Assembly (NCBI GenBank): GCA_033032865.1
Contig: JAWHQI010000049.1
Span: forward strand, 7,750,001-7,814,000
Direction of reading: 5' to 3'
Origin: Dactylorhiza incarnata
Lineage: Eukaryota > Streptophyta > Magnoliopsida > Asparagales > Orchidaceae
Length of the DNA stretch: 64,000 bases
How positions within the stretch are numbered: the first letter of the stretch is position 1; each line of letters opens with the position of its first letter. The position numbers and the translations under genes were made by a program. The notes below the pieces were generated by a model that did no database searches, was not told the DNA's origin, and was given only the letters and a program-made list of their open reading frames with translations. Shown one piece after another: positions 45,100-56,287 of the stretch.

Positions 45100-45336
45100 T
45101 CATAGTTCTAACTCGTCATTTTTAGTTATAAAACATTTTATAGATGATTTGGAAAGATCATGAAAGGAAACTATATAAGCGTTGTGAATTCTAGGTGCAG
45201 TTAGTAAAACATCATTTGTGTTAGGATTAAATATTTTGCAATGATTTGTGGATGACTCAAATAAGACATCTTGACGGTAGTGGTCACTTTGATATCCGAG
45301 CCCAAATTTTCCAGAACCATAACATTTGTTTCCCAA
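45100..45336 (-). pseudogene. pol: E1 gag-to-GAG-preINT fusion (protease deleted)
   Basis: The frame begins with the gag-end block YGSGKFGLGYQSDHYRQ and passes straight into DVLFESSTNHCKIFNPNT of GAG-preINT. In E2 these blocks are ~570 bp apart and enclose the protease site (DSGCSKHM). E1 has therefore lost its protease by internal deletion. Confidence 0.8.
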
Positions 45337-45361
45337 AATTATGTCTAGGGATTTTTGACCA

Positions 45362-45918
45362 ATTCCAAATTTTTATGGCCAAATTGAGGTCATGAGTTTG
45401 TTTTTTAAGAGATTAATTTTCTTTAACAAGCATGACACATTTATTTTCAAAGCCCTTTTTGTTGTTTTCAATTTGTAAGAGAGAGGTTTTTAGTTTTCTC
45501 TCTAAGTCCTCCTTTTCGTTTGTAAGAGTTGATTTGTGAGAGGGCCTTAGAAAGAGAAACTTCAAGTTCTTTTGCCTTACATAGGGAGTGCTCACACTCT
45601 TGACTTTTCAAAAGAAATTATTTTTTTTGTAAGCTTATGATTTTACTTGATGATAGATTCATTTTCATGATTTAAAATAATATTATCTTCTATACTTTTA
45701 TCATAGGCTTTGCAAGTTAGAACAAATTCATCATAAAGTTCTTCGAAGGTGGGAGGAGTTACCTTAGTGTCACTAAGAACACTGGTGTCGTCATCATTTC
45801 TTTTTGTCATTAAACATAAGTTTGCTTCCTCCTCACTGCTTGACTTAGATCCGCTTGATTCTTCAGAGGAAGAATCATCCCAAGTTGCGGCTTTCAACAC
45901 TTTCTTTTTCACCTTCAC
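45362..45918 (-). pseudogene. gag: E1 gag C-terminal acidic and coiled region
   Basis: Frames 45918-45643 and 45595-45413. The first has DDSSSEESSGSKSSSEEEANLC and PTFEELYDEFVLTCKAYDKS. The second is a Leu/Lys/Glu-rich probable coiled coil (EKEDLERKLKTSLLQIENNK). E2 has the same regions at 58231-58790. Frameshifts separate the parts. Confidence 0.75.
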
Positions 45919-45924
45919 ATTGAA

Positions 45925-46903
45925 TCATTCTTTTTGCTCCTTTTGATACTTTGGGCACTGGATCCGAATGTGCCCGGTCTTTCTGCAGTGATAGAACTCC
46001 GGTGGTGGTCTTTCTTCTTCGTCTTCACTTCCTTTTTCTTTCTTTGATGAAGAGGAAGACCCTTTTCGTTGAGCATCTTTCTGGAAGTATTTCCGGAAGG
46101 TGTTTCTTCTTTCCGGATTTCTAATGAACTCCCTGAAGTTCTTCACCAGGAGACCTTCTTCATCTTCATCATCATCTTTGATGCTCTCCTTCTTTGACTT
46201 TAGTGCCAACGCCTTTTTTCTTTGGCTCTTTGTTGTTTTCATCGTGTTGAATCTGGAGTTTTACCTTATGGGTTTTGAGATTCCCAATAAGGTTCTCGAT
46301 CTGGAGCGTTCTTAGGTTGTGTGACTCCGAGATGGTCGTCACCTTTGGATTGAACCTTGGAGGAAGAGAGCGAAGAATGTTTATGAGCAAGTCCCCGTCC
46401 GAGTAGATCTTTCCAAGAGCTTTTGAAGCGTTGACGATCTTGGTGAAGCGTGTGTACATCGAGTTGATGTCTTCTTCAGCATCCATCCTAAATTTTTTAT
46501 ATTTCGATTTTAGTTGGAATAGCTTTGCATCTTTTACCTGTGATGTACCTTCATGAGTAACTTTTAATTGGTTCCAAATATCATAAGCAGGTACACATGC
46601 AGAAATTCGATTAAATTCAATTCGATTTAAAGCACAATATAAAGCGTTCATTGCTTTTGCATTATTTTTGCACTTTAGTTTATCGTTGTCGTCCCATCTG
46701 TCCTTAGGTTTTTGAATCATAGCCTCTCCTACTACAATTGTAAGAGGGGAGTACCGAACTTCTACCATATTCCAAACCTCTACATCCATGGTCATAAGAA
46801 AACACATAATCCTATTTTTCCAGTTATTAAAATCTGACCCAGTAAAAAGAGGTGGTTTACTAATACCCTGACCCTCTAGAAAAGCGAGATCATGAGATGC
46901 CAT
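45925..46903 (-). pseudogene. gag: E1 gag, capsid part and zinc knuckle
   Basis: Frame 46903-46172 (243 codons) starts MASHDLAFLEGQGISKPPLF, 39 bases after the primer site. It has a copia capsid domain (WDDNDKLKCKNNAKAMNALY, DIWNQLKVTHEGTSQVKDAK, RSLPPRFNPKV). A frameshift near 46200 leads to frame 46242-45925 with FYHCRKTGHIRIQC, a CCHC knuckle whose first Cys is now Phe. Gag would form the particle and bind RNA. The Sirevirus assignment rests on these blocks. Confidence 0.85.
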
Positions 46904-46941
46904 TATTCCCGGTTGTTAATACGATCTGGAATAACCTCCTA

Positions 46942-46949
46942 TGATACCA
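46942..46949 (-). promoter_or_regulatory. E1 primer-binding site (initiator tRNA-Met)
   Basis: Minus strand TGGTATCATAG, two bases from the 5' LTR; one base differs from the usual TGGTATCAGAG. Confidence 0.8.
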
Positions 46950-46951
46950 CT

Positions 46952-47981
46952 TGTTGGATTTGTAGGCGCTCTTAGAGGGGATGGTGAATAAGGGATTTAT
47001 GAAAATTATGTTATGTTTGAAAATATAAGAGATTATGATAAGAAATCACGAAAATAAAAATGAGACATCATTTTATTAATATGAAAAGAAGAGTTTACAA
47101 AACTTGATTTCTTATAACGCTAGAAATCGAAGGCAAATAATAAAATTCTTTTTCATTTTCTATCCTGACTCGTATCCCCACGAACCGGTGGCCATAGCTT
47201 ATCCTTCCTCGGATATGGCCTCAAGCCTCTCTAGCCAATCCTTCTCCGGATATGGCCTCGAGCACCCCTAGATCTACACCCTAGACCCAGTCGCCAACAC
47301 GAGGTGAATTTCTGCCCTAAGTCCTACCCAGACCTAGTCGCCAACACGAGGCGAATTCTCTAATGGTTTACAAAAGATATGAAATGACAATAATAAAAAA
47401 TCCCTCTAAGAAGCTTCTGAAGTCAGAGACAAAGGATCACTATAGAATAAGCGAAGTTGAAGCGATCGCCCTTCAGATAAAGCGTGATGAAGTCTTCCTT
47501 CAGAAACTCTCTAAGCTTTTGGTGGGAGATCAACTCTCGGCCGAATAAGGCTATGGAATTATGGCACTAAACCTCTCTTCAACTTGTGTGTAGAAAACCA
47601 GAGAAGAGGCCTCCTTTTATAGGAGTGAACGCCAGCGCTACCGCCGACGCTATCCCCATTTAGGAATTATTCTCTGCGTGCATATCTTCATTCTGAGGAA
47701 ACCCTGCCACATTGCCTCTTGTGCTCCGCGGTACCGCCTGGCGCTAGCGCCTTCTAAAGATGCTCCCAGAATTTTGCTAATCATAGCTAGCACCTGCGCT
47801 AGGTGCTACCGCCGGCGCTAGTGGGCATGTTGGAATTTTGGGTTCAAATCTTGGGGCAACCTTCTTATGTTATCCTTGAGTCATATGGACTTGTTTCCTG
47901 CACACTTAAGCACACAAGATCAAATACATATAGGATTTGTTATTCTCAAAACTAGGAGATGCGAAAGACCATGTTCCAACA
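46952..47981 (-). repeat. E1 5' LTR
   Basis: 1,030 bp, TGTTGGAACATG...CAAATCCAACA in element sense. TATA box TATAAAAGG (minus, 47613-47621). Upstream in element sense, 47630-47825 holds CGCTAGCGC- and GCCGGCGCTAG-type motifs. It was inserted into the element C coding frame. Confidence 0.9.
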
Positions 47982-48706
47982 CCGGTCACACTCTTATCAA
48001 GTAATTCAACAAGATCATTACAAGCCGCAAGATCAGTAGCACATTGTTGAGGTGAGCAGCAAGGGACATCAAAAGTGAGGTGGGCCTTTTTCTTTGGTAG
48101 TGGGGTAGAAACCTCATCACCACAGGAATAAGCCTCCTCCACATACTCTAAGATATCAATATGTTGTTCAAACTTCCACTGTACGTCTGAGATTTGAGCA
48201 TCAAGATCAAAGGGTATGTGCAAAGTAATGCAATGGATGAACTCAGTCACGACTGGACTCACTAAAGAGTCAGAGATGAAGGATGAGATATCCACAAAAA
48301 ATGAATCAAACGATGAAGGAGGTAAAGTAGAAGAAGAAATTTCCAAAATGTCATTGAAATGATCAAAGACATCACTAGGAGGCACATCCGATTCACCTCC
48401 ATAAAGGCATGGGGGCATAATGAGTATGTCTTCTGTGATGGAAGGAGAACTAAATGAGGTAAATGAAGGAAGAGGAATACGAATATCGTTATCCTCTTCT
48501 TCCATTTTCTTTTTAAATTGCTCACAATCCTTCAACGCATGATCAGGACTCTGACAACACAAGCAACGCATCCCGATAGGTCGTGTCCATGACGAGGTCA
48601 AACCACTCGGTGAGTGCGATACTATCAGAGGGGAATAATAATCATAAGGGGTAGGTTCATTATATGAAAACTGCGTCTGAGACACAGATGCAGTTGGTTC
48701 ATACAA
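47982..48706 (-). pseudogene. Element C zinc-knuckle protein, N-terminal part
   Basis: The open frame begins just after a TAG upstream of 48706; no ATG fixes the start. It has a Tyr/Ser/Pro-rich N-terminus (PTPYDYYSPL), a CX2CX4HX4C knuckle CLCCQSPDHALKDC (about 48571-48530), EEEDNDIRI and a long acidic region. E1 cut it at 47982 and the rest is 24056-23667, in frame. Together about 370 codons with no stop, unlike the frameshifted element A copy. A knuckle protein without capsid or enzyme domains; likely RNA binding, by inference. Confidence 0.72.
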
Positions 48707-49006
48707 TGAACTTTGCTAATTATAATTACTCATTTTTCTATAACATTCAAAGCAACCATTAATGAATAATGCACACTGCTCACAAGATTGTGTAGTATAC
48801 ATTATATTTCAGTAACAGAACACGCATCAGACATGTACTAAGCACAATTATGAAAATAAGATTACTGTAGACCTGACTACTAAAGGGTTAAATAGATAGA
48901 AAAATAAAAGAAAGTTAAAAAGAGAAGTCTCAACAAAATGCAATAAACAAAGGAGAGAAGTCAAAATTAGATATCTTTCCACAAATAATCAAAACTAGCC
49001 ATAATC

Positions 49007-49022
49007 CCTGACAACGGTGCCA
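49007..49022 (-). promoter_or_regulatory. Element C primer-binding site, decayed
   Basis: Plus strand CCTGACAACGGTGCCA compared with the ideal CCCCGGCAACGGCGCCA. The differences are mostly C-to-T or G-to-A changes at CG sites, as expected from deamination of methylated cytosine. Six bases from the 5' LTR. Confidence 0.8.
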
Positions 49023-49028
49023 AAAACT

Positions 49029-50471
49029 TGACGCGCAAGTCCACAACACTGCTATAAGCGGGTGCGAAGATGCGGTCCGAACGGCAGTGTACCGATCGTT
49101 GTCAAGTAATAAAAAGGGGGAGAAAATCCCCGGATATCGAATCTCTCGAGGACTACGGGCTAAAGGATTATTTGCTTAGAGAGCGACTGAGATTGAGTCC
49201 TCTATAGTTGGATTGTAACGGGGGGGGGGGGGGGGGGGGGTGAGATTGTTCTACAACTACAACAATAATAAAAGTAAATTAAAAGTGCGGGTCGCCTTCA
49301 CTGCTTCGCACCTCCGCGGGTCGTCGACCTCCGCATCATTAGCATTACAACGCTCAAGAAACCACAAGCAAATCACAACAATGTAATGAAGGAAAGTGAA
49401 GAGATACTCAATAAAGGGTGGTTAGGCCTCCAATGCAATCCCATGATTTTTACAATCAATAACTAGCATTGAAAGATTATCCAAATAAAAGCATCCTCAA
49501 AATGAAGATCAAAATGAAACTAGCCTAGTGTGTAAGTGAGGGAGATACAAAAAAATGCTTGAGACTCTTCCTCGGATGCATAGTGAAGCTCCGATCATTG
49601 GCTGTCATCCAGGGTCTTCAGAGCTGTCACCTCCTATCTCGTCTTCTCGATGGTATGCACAGCTTGGAATCACCACAACACTCTAGCTTGCAGCTGGTAG
49701 TCACCTTGGATCTCCTCTATTGGAGCTTGGAGGATGGAGAAAGTATAGGGGATGATCCCTAACCTCTTGAGCACTCAAGGGGTTGATTTCCTGCTGAAAA
49801 CAGAGTGGAAGACGTTAAAAACTGCGGTGTTCGCGGGTCTAGATTACCTAAAATCGCGGAGCGAAAGCTTAATTAGGCCGCAGAATTAATAGAGCGCACG
49901 AGCAGTGGCGCTCAACTAGTGGTCGTGCGCGAAGAAAGGTCACTGCTCGTGCCCTAAGAACCTGTACCAAAAAACCTGGAAGACAGATGGCGCACGATCA
50001 GGTGCATGACTAGTGGTCGTGCACGAAGGAAGGGCCAGTGGTCGTGCGCGAAGGAAGGGCCAGTGCTCAAGTAGCGCTCGAGAAGTTTTGGCCAACAATG
50101 CATGACCAGTGGTCATGCGCCACTGATCATGCGTGAAGAAAAACACCCGACCAATGGATTTTAAGTGGAAAATGTGCCAAACATGCCCCAGAATATCTAC
50201 ATGACCATTGTACCAGCAAAAGAACTACACCAGACCACTGGTGGGATAATAAACACTACAATCCAAGCATTCAAAACATATATATATCATTGGTAAACAC
50301 AACGAATGCAAGGAAATCAAAGAATCATACCAAAAATAAGCCAAACGAGTGCACTTCGTGAAATCCATAGGATATATGAAATATGAGTGAAAATGTGCAT
50401 AAATTGAAGTGCAAATGCAATAAAACAGGCTCAGATGAGTCCGTAAAACACTATATAAATGGGTCTCATCA
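49029..50471 (-). repeat. Element C 5' LTR
   Basis: 1,443 bp matching 20106-21532 with many substitutions. Includes a near-pure G run (about 49220-49240) and a palindrome array (49892-50158). Followed by TSD GTCTG. Confidence 0.9.
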
Positions 50472-50476
50472 GTCTG

Positions 50477-52494
50477 CGATTAAAAATATCCCTAAGATCT
50501 AATGGCGCTGGATCATCATCCTCAGCTACCCAAGGGCTTAGATCTTCTCCCCCATGGCCGACTTTGGCCCTTGGTCCTGACGAACTCTGGCCGTCTCCCG
50601 CAAAACGCCCAAGCCACCACCACCAGCCGGCATTTGGCAGTCGACTGGTGGAGTCCGATTGGCCTACAGTGGCCAGAGATGGCCTCCCGTAAAATTCATT
50701 TTCAGGGTCGAGAGCATGGAAGACTAAATTGGTGAAAGCACCATTTCACAGCTAATTTCAAAAACAGAATATTTAGATAACTTACACAGATGGATAGAGG
50801 GAGGATCTAGCCTTAGTTCGAGCAGCAATTGTTGTGGTTGTCGGGTTTTCCATTGTCGACCTCAACCACCTTGGTCCCATGGCTATTCTGCACTGATGAG
50901 CTTGATTTCTCTTCTTGGAAGGGGGGTTCGACTGCTCTGGATGTCCTAAGGGTGGTGGAATGGAGAAATGAGGGGGAGGGGGTGTATATGGCTTCAAGTA
51001 ATGGTGAAGCTCTCAGCCAGCTCTTTCCGCCCCCTTTTGCAAATCAAATGCTCCCTCTCTCTGCCCCAAACTGAAGGCAATTAATCCCCCAGCTCAGGGG
51101 AGAGCTTGGGGAACGGAAGTGGGGTGCCATTTGGCACCCATTCCTCATTCTCCTCCTCCTTGTCTCCTTTTGTTCTCTTCCTCATTTTAATTCAAATTCC
51201 TTGTAATTAACCCCTCTAATTCAAAACTTCAGAGGTCTTATGGCTTAAATATCATGAGGGTTGGCTATTTGGGTCATGGGATTGGGCTAAGTCCAATTAA
51301 TTTGAGTTTGGGCTAACTTGAACCAAATAGGCCAAATTGGTGCTTTTGGGTTTGGGCTTGACCCAAGCTCACCCCATCCAATGTTACTAACACACATTGT
51401 TTCCTTAGACCCTATGGACCTATTCCAAGACGAATCAAGTCATGGTGGGATCACATGGGGCTTAATTGCACCTAATTGCTTATAGGGGCAATTTGGGCAT
51501 TTTGGTGATTTTGCCCTAATCCTCCAATATTGAATGTGCACCTTGGTTCACTTAGGTCTCATATACACCCCTCAGGGTTTAGGAAAGGTGGTGTTAGGTC
51601 AATTTGGCCAATTGAGGGATAATTGAGCCTTAAAGGGCATAAGTTATAATTTGGGGAAATTTGGTGATTTTCCCTAATTTGCTAAAATTGGCTTGTCCCA
51701 AGGGTCTCATGTGGACCCATTAGACTCCCTAAGTGATCTTTGAGTGTTATGGGTGATCAATTTGATAACATTGAGTCAATTGAAGGCCAATTAAGGGAAT
51801 TTGTTCATTTAGGCCAATTTGGGGCTTTTTGGTAATTGACCCAAATTTCCCAAAATTGGTCCACCCCAATGGGTCAATGTTGCCCCACTAGTGTCTCCTA
51901 ATGGTCATAGAGGGTTTGGTGTGATCAATTTGATCACCTTCGGGCAATTTGAAGGTCAATTTGAGGGAATTAGTTCATTTACGCCAATTTGGGGCCTTTT
52001 GGTAATTGTCCTAATTTCCTAAATTGGTCCACCCCAATGGGTCCATTTTGTCTCATTAGTCTACCCTAATGTTTAGGCAGGGTGTGGTGTAGTCAATTTT
52101 ACTATACTCGGGCTAATTGACCTATTCTAGGGTGAAGTTTGTCAAGTTAAGCCTTTATGTGTAACTTGACATAGTCAGGTCAAGGACTCCTATAATGATT
52201 AATGGGCACCCCTTTTTGGTTTAAGGAACCATATATGTCACATAACATGCCTTAATTTAGTCTAGGGGTTCTCCCTATGGTTATAAGTGATGCTTAGGGT
52301 GTTTCTCCCCTTCTTGGTTTACCCTTGAATTTCCCTTAAATTGTGGTGACCCATGGTGGAAAAGTGCACACCATGATATTCTCCTCTCAATCAACTTGTC
52401 ACCAAGGTACCCTTGGTCTCTTCTATCCTATTTTTGTCATGTCTTTGTCATGACAAAAATTTCCTAGGGGTCCAGTAGTTTGGGGGATGTTACA
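50477..52494 (-). repeat. D2 chromovirus 3' LTR, right part (LTR start in element sense)
   Basis: In element sense the LTR starts TGTAACATCCCCCAAACTAC at 52494, like D1 at 43366, and runs left to the element C insertion. Repeated phrases such as CAATTTGGGGCTTTTTGGTAATTG (51650-52040) show internal duplication. Short GC-rich frames at 50459-51074 correspond to D1 41470-42250 and show no known domain. Confidence 0.85.
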
Positions 52495-52594
52495 AATCCC
52501 AATACAGAAAAAAAAATATTCGTCCTCGAAGTTAAGATCGGGTGTACGGGGTTTTAGACCAAGTTGATTAATCATGAAAAAAAACTTAAAGCAA

Positions 52595-53038
52595 TTAAGT
52601 GTTACCTGACTCGAATAGTTCTGGATATTGTTGTTGCATCAAATCCAGTGGATCCCATGTATGCTCTTCCTGTCCGTGGTTGGACCAAAGGACCTTCACC
52701 AGTGGAACTTTCTTTTGTCGTAAGACTCGGACAGTTGTGTCATCAATCCATATTGGCTCCAAACGAACTGTTTGGTCGGATGCTATCGGGCCCGTTGTAG
52801 CAGTAATCAGTTGCTCTGGCCGAAGAAGTGCCCTCCTAAGCGAGGAGACATGAAATACATCGTGCAACCCAACCAACTCCGGTGACAGCTCTATTTTATA
52901 GGCCAAGGGGCCGATCCGCTCCAGGATCCTATATGGCCCCATGTATCTTGGACTGAGCTTCTTCAGTCGCCGCACCTGTGTGACCCCGTGTGCCCAATGT
53001 ATTTTCAAAAATACTCGATCTCCTGCCTGGAATTCCAC
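52595..53038 (-). pseudogene. pol: D2 integrase C-terminus with chromodomain
   Basis: A 147-codon frame. The first half is the integrase C-terminal block (FQAGDRVFLKI, LSPRYMGPYRILERIGPLAYKIELP-like, VFHVSSLR). The second half, TVRVLRQKKVPLVKVLWSNH...HTWDPLDLMQQQYPELF, is a chromodomain of the type in Tekay/Del chromoviruses, thought to guide insertion toward particular chromatin. It ends ~100 bp before the 3' LTR. This segment is intact, but the upstream pol is broken. Confidence 0.88.
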
Positions 53039-53770
53039 CTTACGATGTCGTTCGTCATAATCTTTAGCTTGCCTGCTCTACGCCTCCAACATCTGATCTC
53101 GTATCAGTCGTATTTGGGCATCCGTGTCTTCAATATATTTTGACACCAGCGCCTTCGGGTCCTCATCCTGTACCCATGAAAGTGTTGTCCTGCACTTTCT
53201 GCCATAGAGAGCTTCATAGGGAGCCAAGCCAATGCTGGATTGCTGGCTATTATTTTTGGAGAATTTGACGAGTGGCATTAGTCACTCCCACGGTTCCCCA
53301 CTATCTAGTATGCACAACCTTAACAAGTCTTCCATAGTCCGGATGGTTCGTTCTGTCTGCCCGTCGGTCTACGGGTGGAATGCAGTGCTGAATGTCAGAC
53401 GTGACCCCAGATATGCCTGAACCTCCTTCCATTCCCTTGACGTAAATCGGTCATCTCGGTCCTACAGGATCGACCTGGGTACTCCGTGGTATCTGGCAAA
53501 TTGTTCCATGAATAACTGTACTAGGACACTGATGGGAGCACCTATTTTGATGGGGATGAGTCAGGACACCTTTGTCAACCAATCCACAATGACCCAGATG
53601 GAGTCATGCCTGGAGCGGGAGTGAGGTAACCCATGTACGAAGTCGATGAAAATGTCCTCGAACTTCCACTCCAACACCGACAATGGATGTAATAACCCTC
53701 CTGGTCTATCGGCCTTTACTAGTTGACATGACTCACAATGGGTCACGAAACGGACGATATCCCTGGCCAA
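53039..53770 (-). pseudogene. pol: D2 integrase
   Basis: Frame 53770-53561 has the zinc-finger end CESCQLVKADRPGG, FIDFVHGLP with the first catalytic Asp, and VIVDWLTKVS. Frame 53278-53078 has SIGLAPYEALYGRKCRTTLSW, conserved downstream of the DDE core. Stops and frameshifts separate them; for example the segment around 53400-53560 is out of frame. Inactive. Confidence 0.85.
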
Positions 53771-53895
53771 TACATCATTCTTCTTACATTTGTAGTTATC
53801 TTGGTTATTCCAAGGTGTACTGAATATCTACTGTGATGAGCTTCTGTTAGAATATCCTCCCAGAGGTTATCCCCTACTGGTATGTAAGTTCTACC

Positions 53896-54480
53896 TTAGA
53901 AATGCACTATGTTATCCTTCAACGAATAATCCCCTGCAATGCCTGATTCCAAGGCCTTGAAGACCGGTTCTAATTCCACATCACATCTCTGTGCAGATTT
54001 GGTCCGTTCCTGGATGTCACAAACTAAGCTCATCGAGGCTAGATATTCCTGGTAGACCTTTGGATCATCCCTGGATACTAGTGTCATATGCATGTTGTCC
54101 AGCATCTATACTAGTTCCATTGCCATCAGTTTAGGTTCCTTGTCTGATGTACTAGCGCTCCTACTGAGTGCATATGCCACCGTATTTGCTTTTCTGGGAT
54201 GGAGGTGCATCGTGTACTGATAATCACACAAAAACTCTACCCATCTCCTCTGCCAGATGTTTAAATCCTTCTGAGTGTCTACGTACTTCAGGTTCTTGTG
54301 ATCTGAAAAGATGTCACAGTGAACCCCATATAGGTAGTGCCTCCAGATTTTTAGTGCAAAAATCATGGCTCCCATATCTAGGTCATGCACTGGATAGTTC
54401 TTCTCATGCTTCTTCAATTGTCGTGAGCTTAAGCGATGACATGTCTGTGTTGCATTAATACCGCACCCATCCCTTGGTAC
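53896..54480 (-). pseudogene. pol: D2 RNase H and linker
   Basis: Frame 54417-54106: YPVHDLDMGAMIFALKIWRHYLYG, FSDHKNLKY, and WVEFLCDYQ are Ty3/gypsy RNase H blocks; the usual DALSR reads YALSR. Frame 54105-53896 is the RNase H-integrase linker. The preceding RNase H start ([17 protein letters not shown]) is at the end of the RT frame. Confidence 0.85.
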
Positions 54481-55377
54481 GATGCATCTGTATACACTTG
54501 AAATCCTTCCTTCCTAGATGGAAGTGCAAGAATTGGAGCGTTGATGAGTCTACTCTTCAGCTCTTTGAAAGCTGCTTCACATTTTGGTGTCCATACGAAC
54601 AGTGCATCTTTCTTTGTCAGTGACGTGAGAGGGAGGGCAATCCGGGAGAATCCTTCTACAAACTTCCGGTAGTATCCGGCAAGTCCTAGGAAACTCCGCA
54701 TGTCTGACGCTATTTTTAATTGAGTACAGTCTCGCACTGCCTGAATCTTCGCCAGATCCACCGCCAATCTGTCCCCACTGATAATATGCCCTAGGAAGGC
54801 CACTTCCTTAAGACAAAATTGGCACTTGCTAAACTTAGCATATAATTTATGCTCTCTAAGCCTTTCTAGCACGAGCTTCAGGTGTTGTGTATATCATCAA
54901 TGAATGCTATGATGAAGACATCCATGTAGGTTTTAAACACTCGGTTCATTAGGCTCATGAATGCGGAGTGGCATTCGTGAGTCCAAAGGGCATTACCGTG
55001 AACTCGTAAAGACCATACCGATTACTGAAGGCCGTCTTCAGAATATTTTCTTCTTGAATCTGTAGTTGGTAATATCCTGATCTTAGATCCAGTTTTGAAA
55101 ACCAGTGCGCTCCTTCCAACTGGTCAAACAACTCGTCGATCTGGGGTAGAGAATAAGTGTTCTGCACAGTTAATCTGTTGATCTCCCGGTAGTCGATGCA
55201 CAACCGAAGGGTCCCGTCCTTCTTCTTCACAAACAACACCGGAGCTCCCCATGGTGACAAACTCGGCCTGACGAACCCTGAGTCTACTAACTCCTGCAGT
55301 TGGGTGAGAAACTCTGCCAGCTCCTTTGGGGCCATCCAGTAGGGTGCTATGGATACGGGTCTAGTTCCTAGCACCAA
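54429..55377 (-). pseudogene. pol: D2 reverse transcriptase
   Basis: Frame 55377-54955: [48 protein letters not shown] (first catalytic Asp), MPFGLTNA. Then [10 protein letters not shown] (the FIDD active site, about 54905) in a shifted frame, followed by a ~12-codon loss. Frame 54872-54429 holds RT thumb and RNase H start ([26 protein letters not shown]). The motif series is nearly complete but frameshifted. Confidence 0.88.
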
Positions 55378-55425
55378 CTAAATCTGAAAGTTCTTTTCCC
55401 TGTGCGGCAGTAACCTGGGTAGTTT

Positions 55426-55925
55426 TTATGGAAATACGTCGGGAAAGTTTTGAACTACGGGGATATCGGTTAGGGAAGTCTCTACCTCCTTCATCTCGAA
55501 GCAAACCATGTTGACTTCGTCTCCCTGTAAATGGGCCTTGCCGGCATGAGTAGATGAAATTAAGTGACGGGAGGTGGGTCTAATACCTTCGATTACTACT
55601 TTGGAGTCCTCGTGTCTTAGCACAATTTTCTTCGTTGGGCAGTCGATCTTGGCGTGGTTCCAATGTAGCCAGTTCATACCCAAGATCAGATCGTAATCTT
55701 TTATCTTCAAGAGTGTCGCCGGTGCTTCAAACAACTTCCCTCCAATCTCTATGTTCATGTTGCACTTGGCGCACATTAATATCTCCGGTCCATCTGGAAG
55801 TCGCACATTTCTTTGGATGCCCTCAAAGTGTTGCACTTGATCCAGGTCGTTTATAAATTCCTATGAGATGAATGAGTGCGAGGCACCCGTATCGAATAAG
55901 GTATATGCGGTCTTGTCGCAAACTA
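55426..55925 (-). pseudogene. pol: D2 aspartic protease
   Basis: AYTLFDTGASHSFIS with catalytic Asp-Thr-Gly at about 55895, directly followed by a stop (about 55861). The frame 55836-55426 continues with DLILGMNWLHWNHAKIDC and the linker to RT (VVQNFPDVFP). The protease would mature gag-pol. Confidence 0.85.
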
Positions 55926-56086
55926 GTACTATACCTGGGTGATTTTTGTTGTTTGGTTCATAATTAAAGTAAAACTAAGGTCTTGCAAGGTACTTAAAAA
56001 AATATAAGGGAAAACACTAAAGTACCTGTGATTACTTCCTCTGGGTTGCAGGGTTCCGCAAGATCTAGTGCATACACTTGCTTTGG

Positions 56087-56287
56087 CTATCGGCCTCTAC
56101 TGTGAGGTCCTCGGCCCTGACCTCGTCCTCGGCCTCGGCCCTGCTGTGCTGGAGGGGTTGCTGGAGGTGGAGGTGGAACCCTTTGGGGATAGTTGATGCG
56201 GATATGGCATGGTTGGTGACATTGGTAGCGTACTTGTGGAGGAGGTACTCCTACACCTTGTCTAGGTGGCTCTCTGATAAATTTTGA
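56087..56287 (-). pseudogene. gag: D2 gag C-terminal tail
   Basis: One frame: PPRQGVGVPPPQVRYQCHQP, a decayed zinc knuckle (RYQCHQPCHIRINYP; the first and last Cys are replaced by Tyr and the Gly by Cys), then a Pro and Gly-Arg-rich tail ending in a stop. Everything upstream, including the capsid, primer site and 5' LTR, is missing because an unrelated-facing LTR fragment abuts at about 56288. Confidence 0.7.

Larger units (their letters stand above)
24057..47981 (-). mobile_element. E1: Sirevirus-type Ty1/copia element, split by a hAT/B/D1 nest
   Basis: Inserted in the element C coding region with TSD CCGGT (24052-24056 and 47982-47986). LTRs are 24057-25081 and 46952-47981. Domain order on the minus strand is gag, truncated GAG-preINT, integrase, RT and RNase H, the copia order. 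The gag (WDDNDKLKCKNNAKAMNALYC) and the long 3' non-coding region with several purine tracts point to the Sirevirus lineage. It is broken by frameshifts, a protease deletion and the hAT insertion at 29321-44491. Confidence 0.92.
20106..50471 (-). mobile_element. Element C: pol-less Ogre/Tat/Athila-type retrotransposon, split by nested insertions
   Basis: Target duplication GTCTG at 20101-20105 and 50472-50476. LTRs are 20106-21532 and 49029-50471. The primer site and polypurine tract show minus orientation. After removal of E1 (24057-47981) the element is about 6.4 kb, with a ~3.6 kb internal region carrying one zinc-knuckle protein and no pol domains. The LTRs differ at many positions, so it is clearly older than A. 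It sits inside the D2 LTR. Confidence 0.92.
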
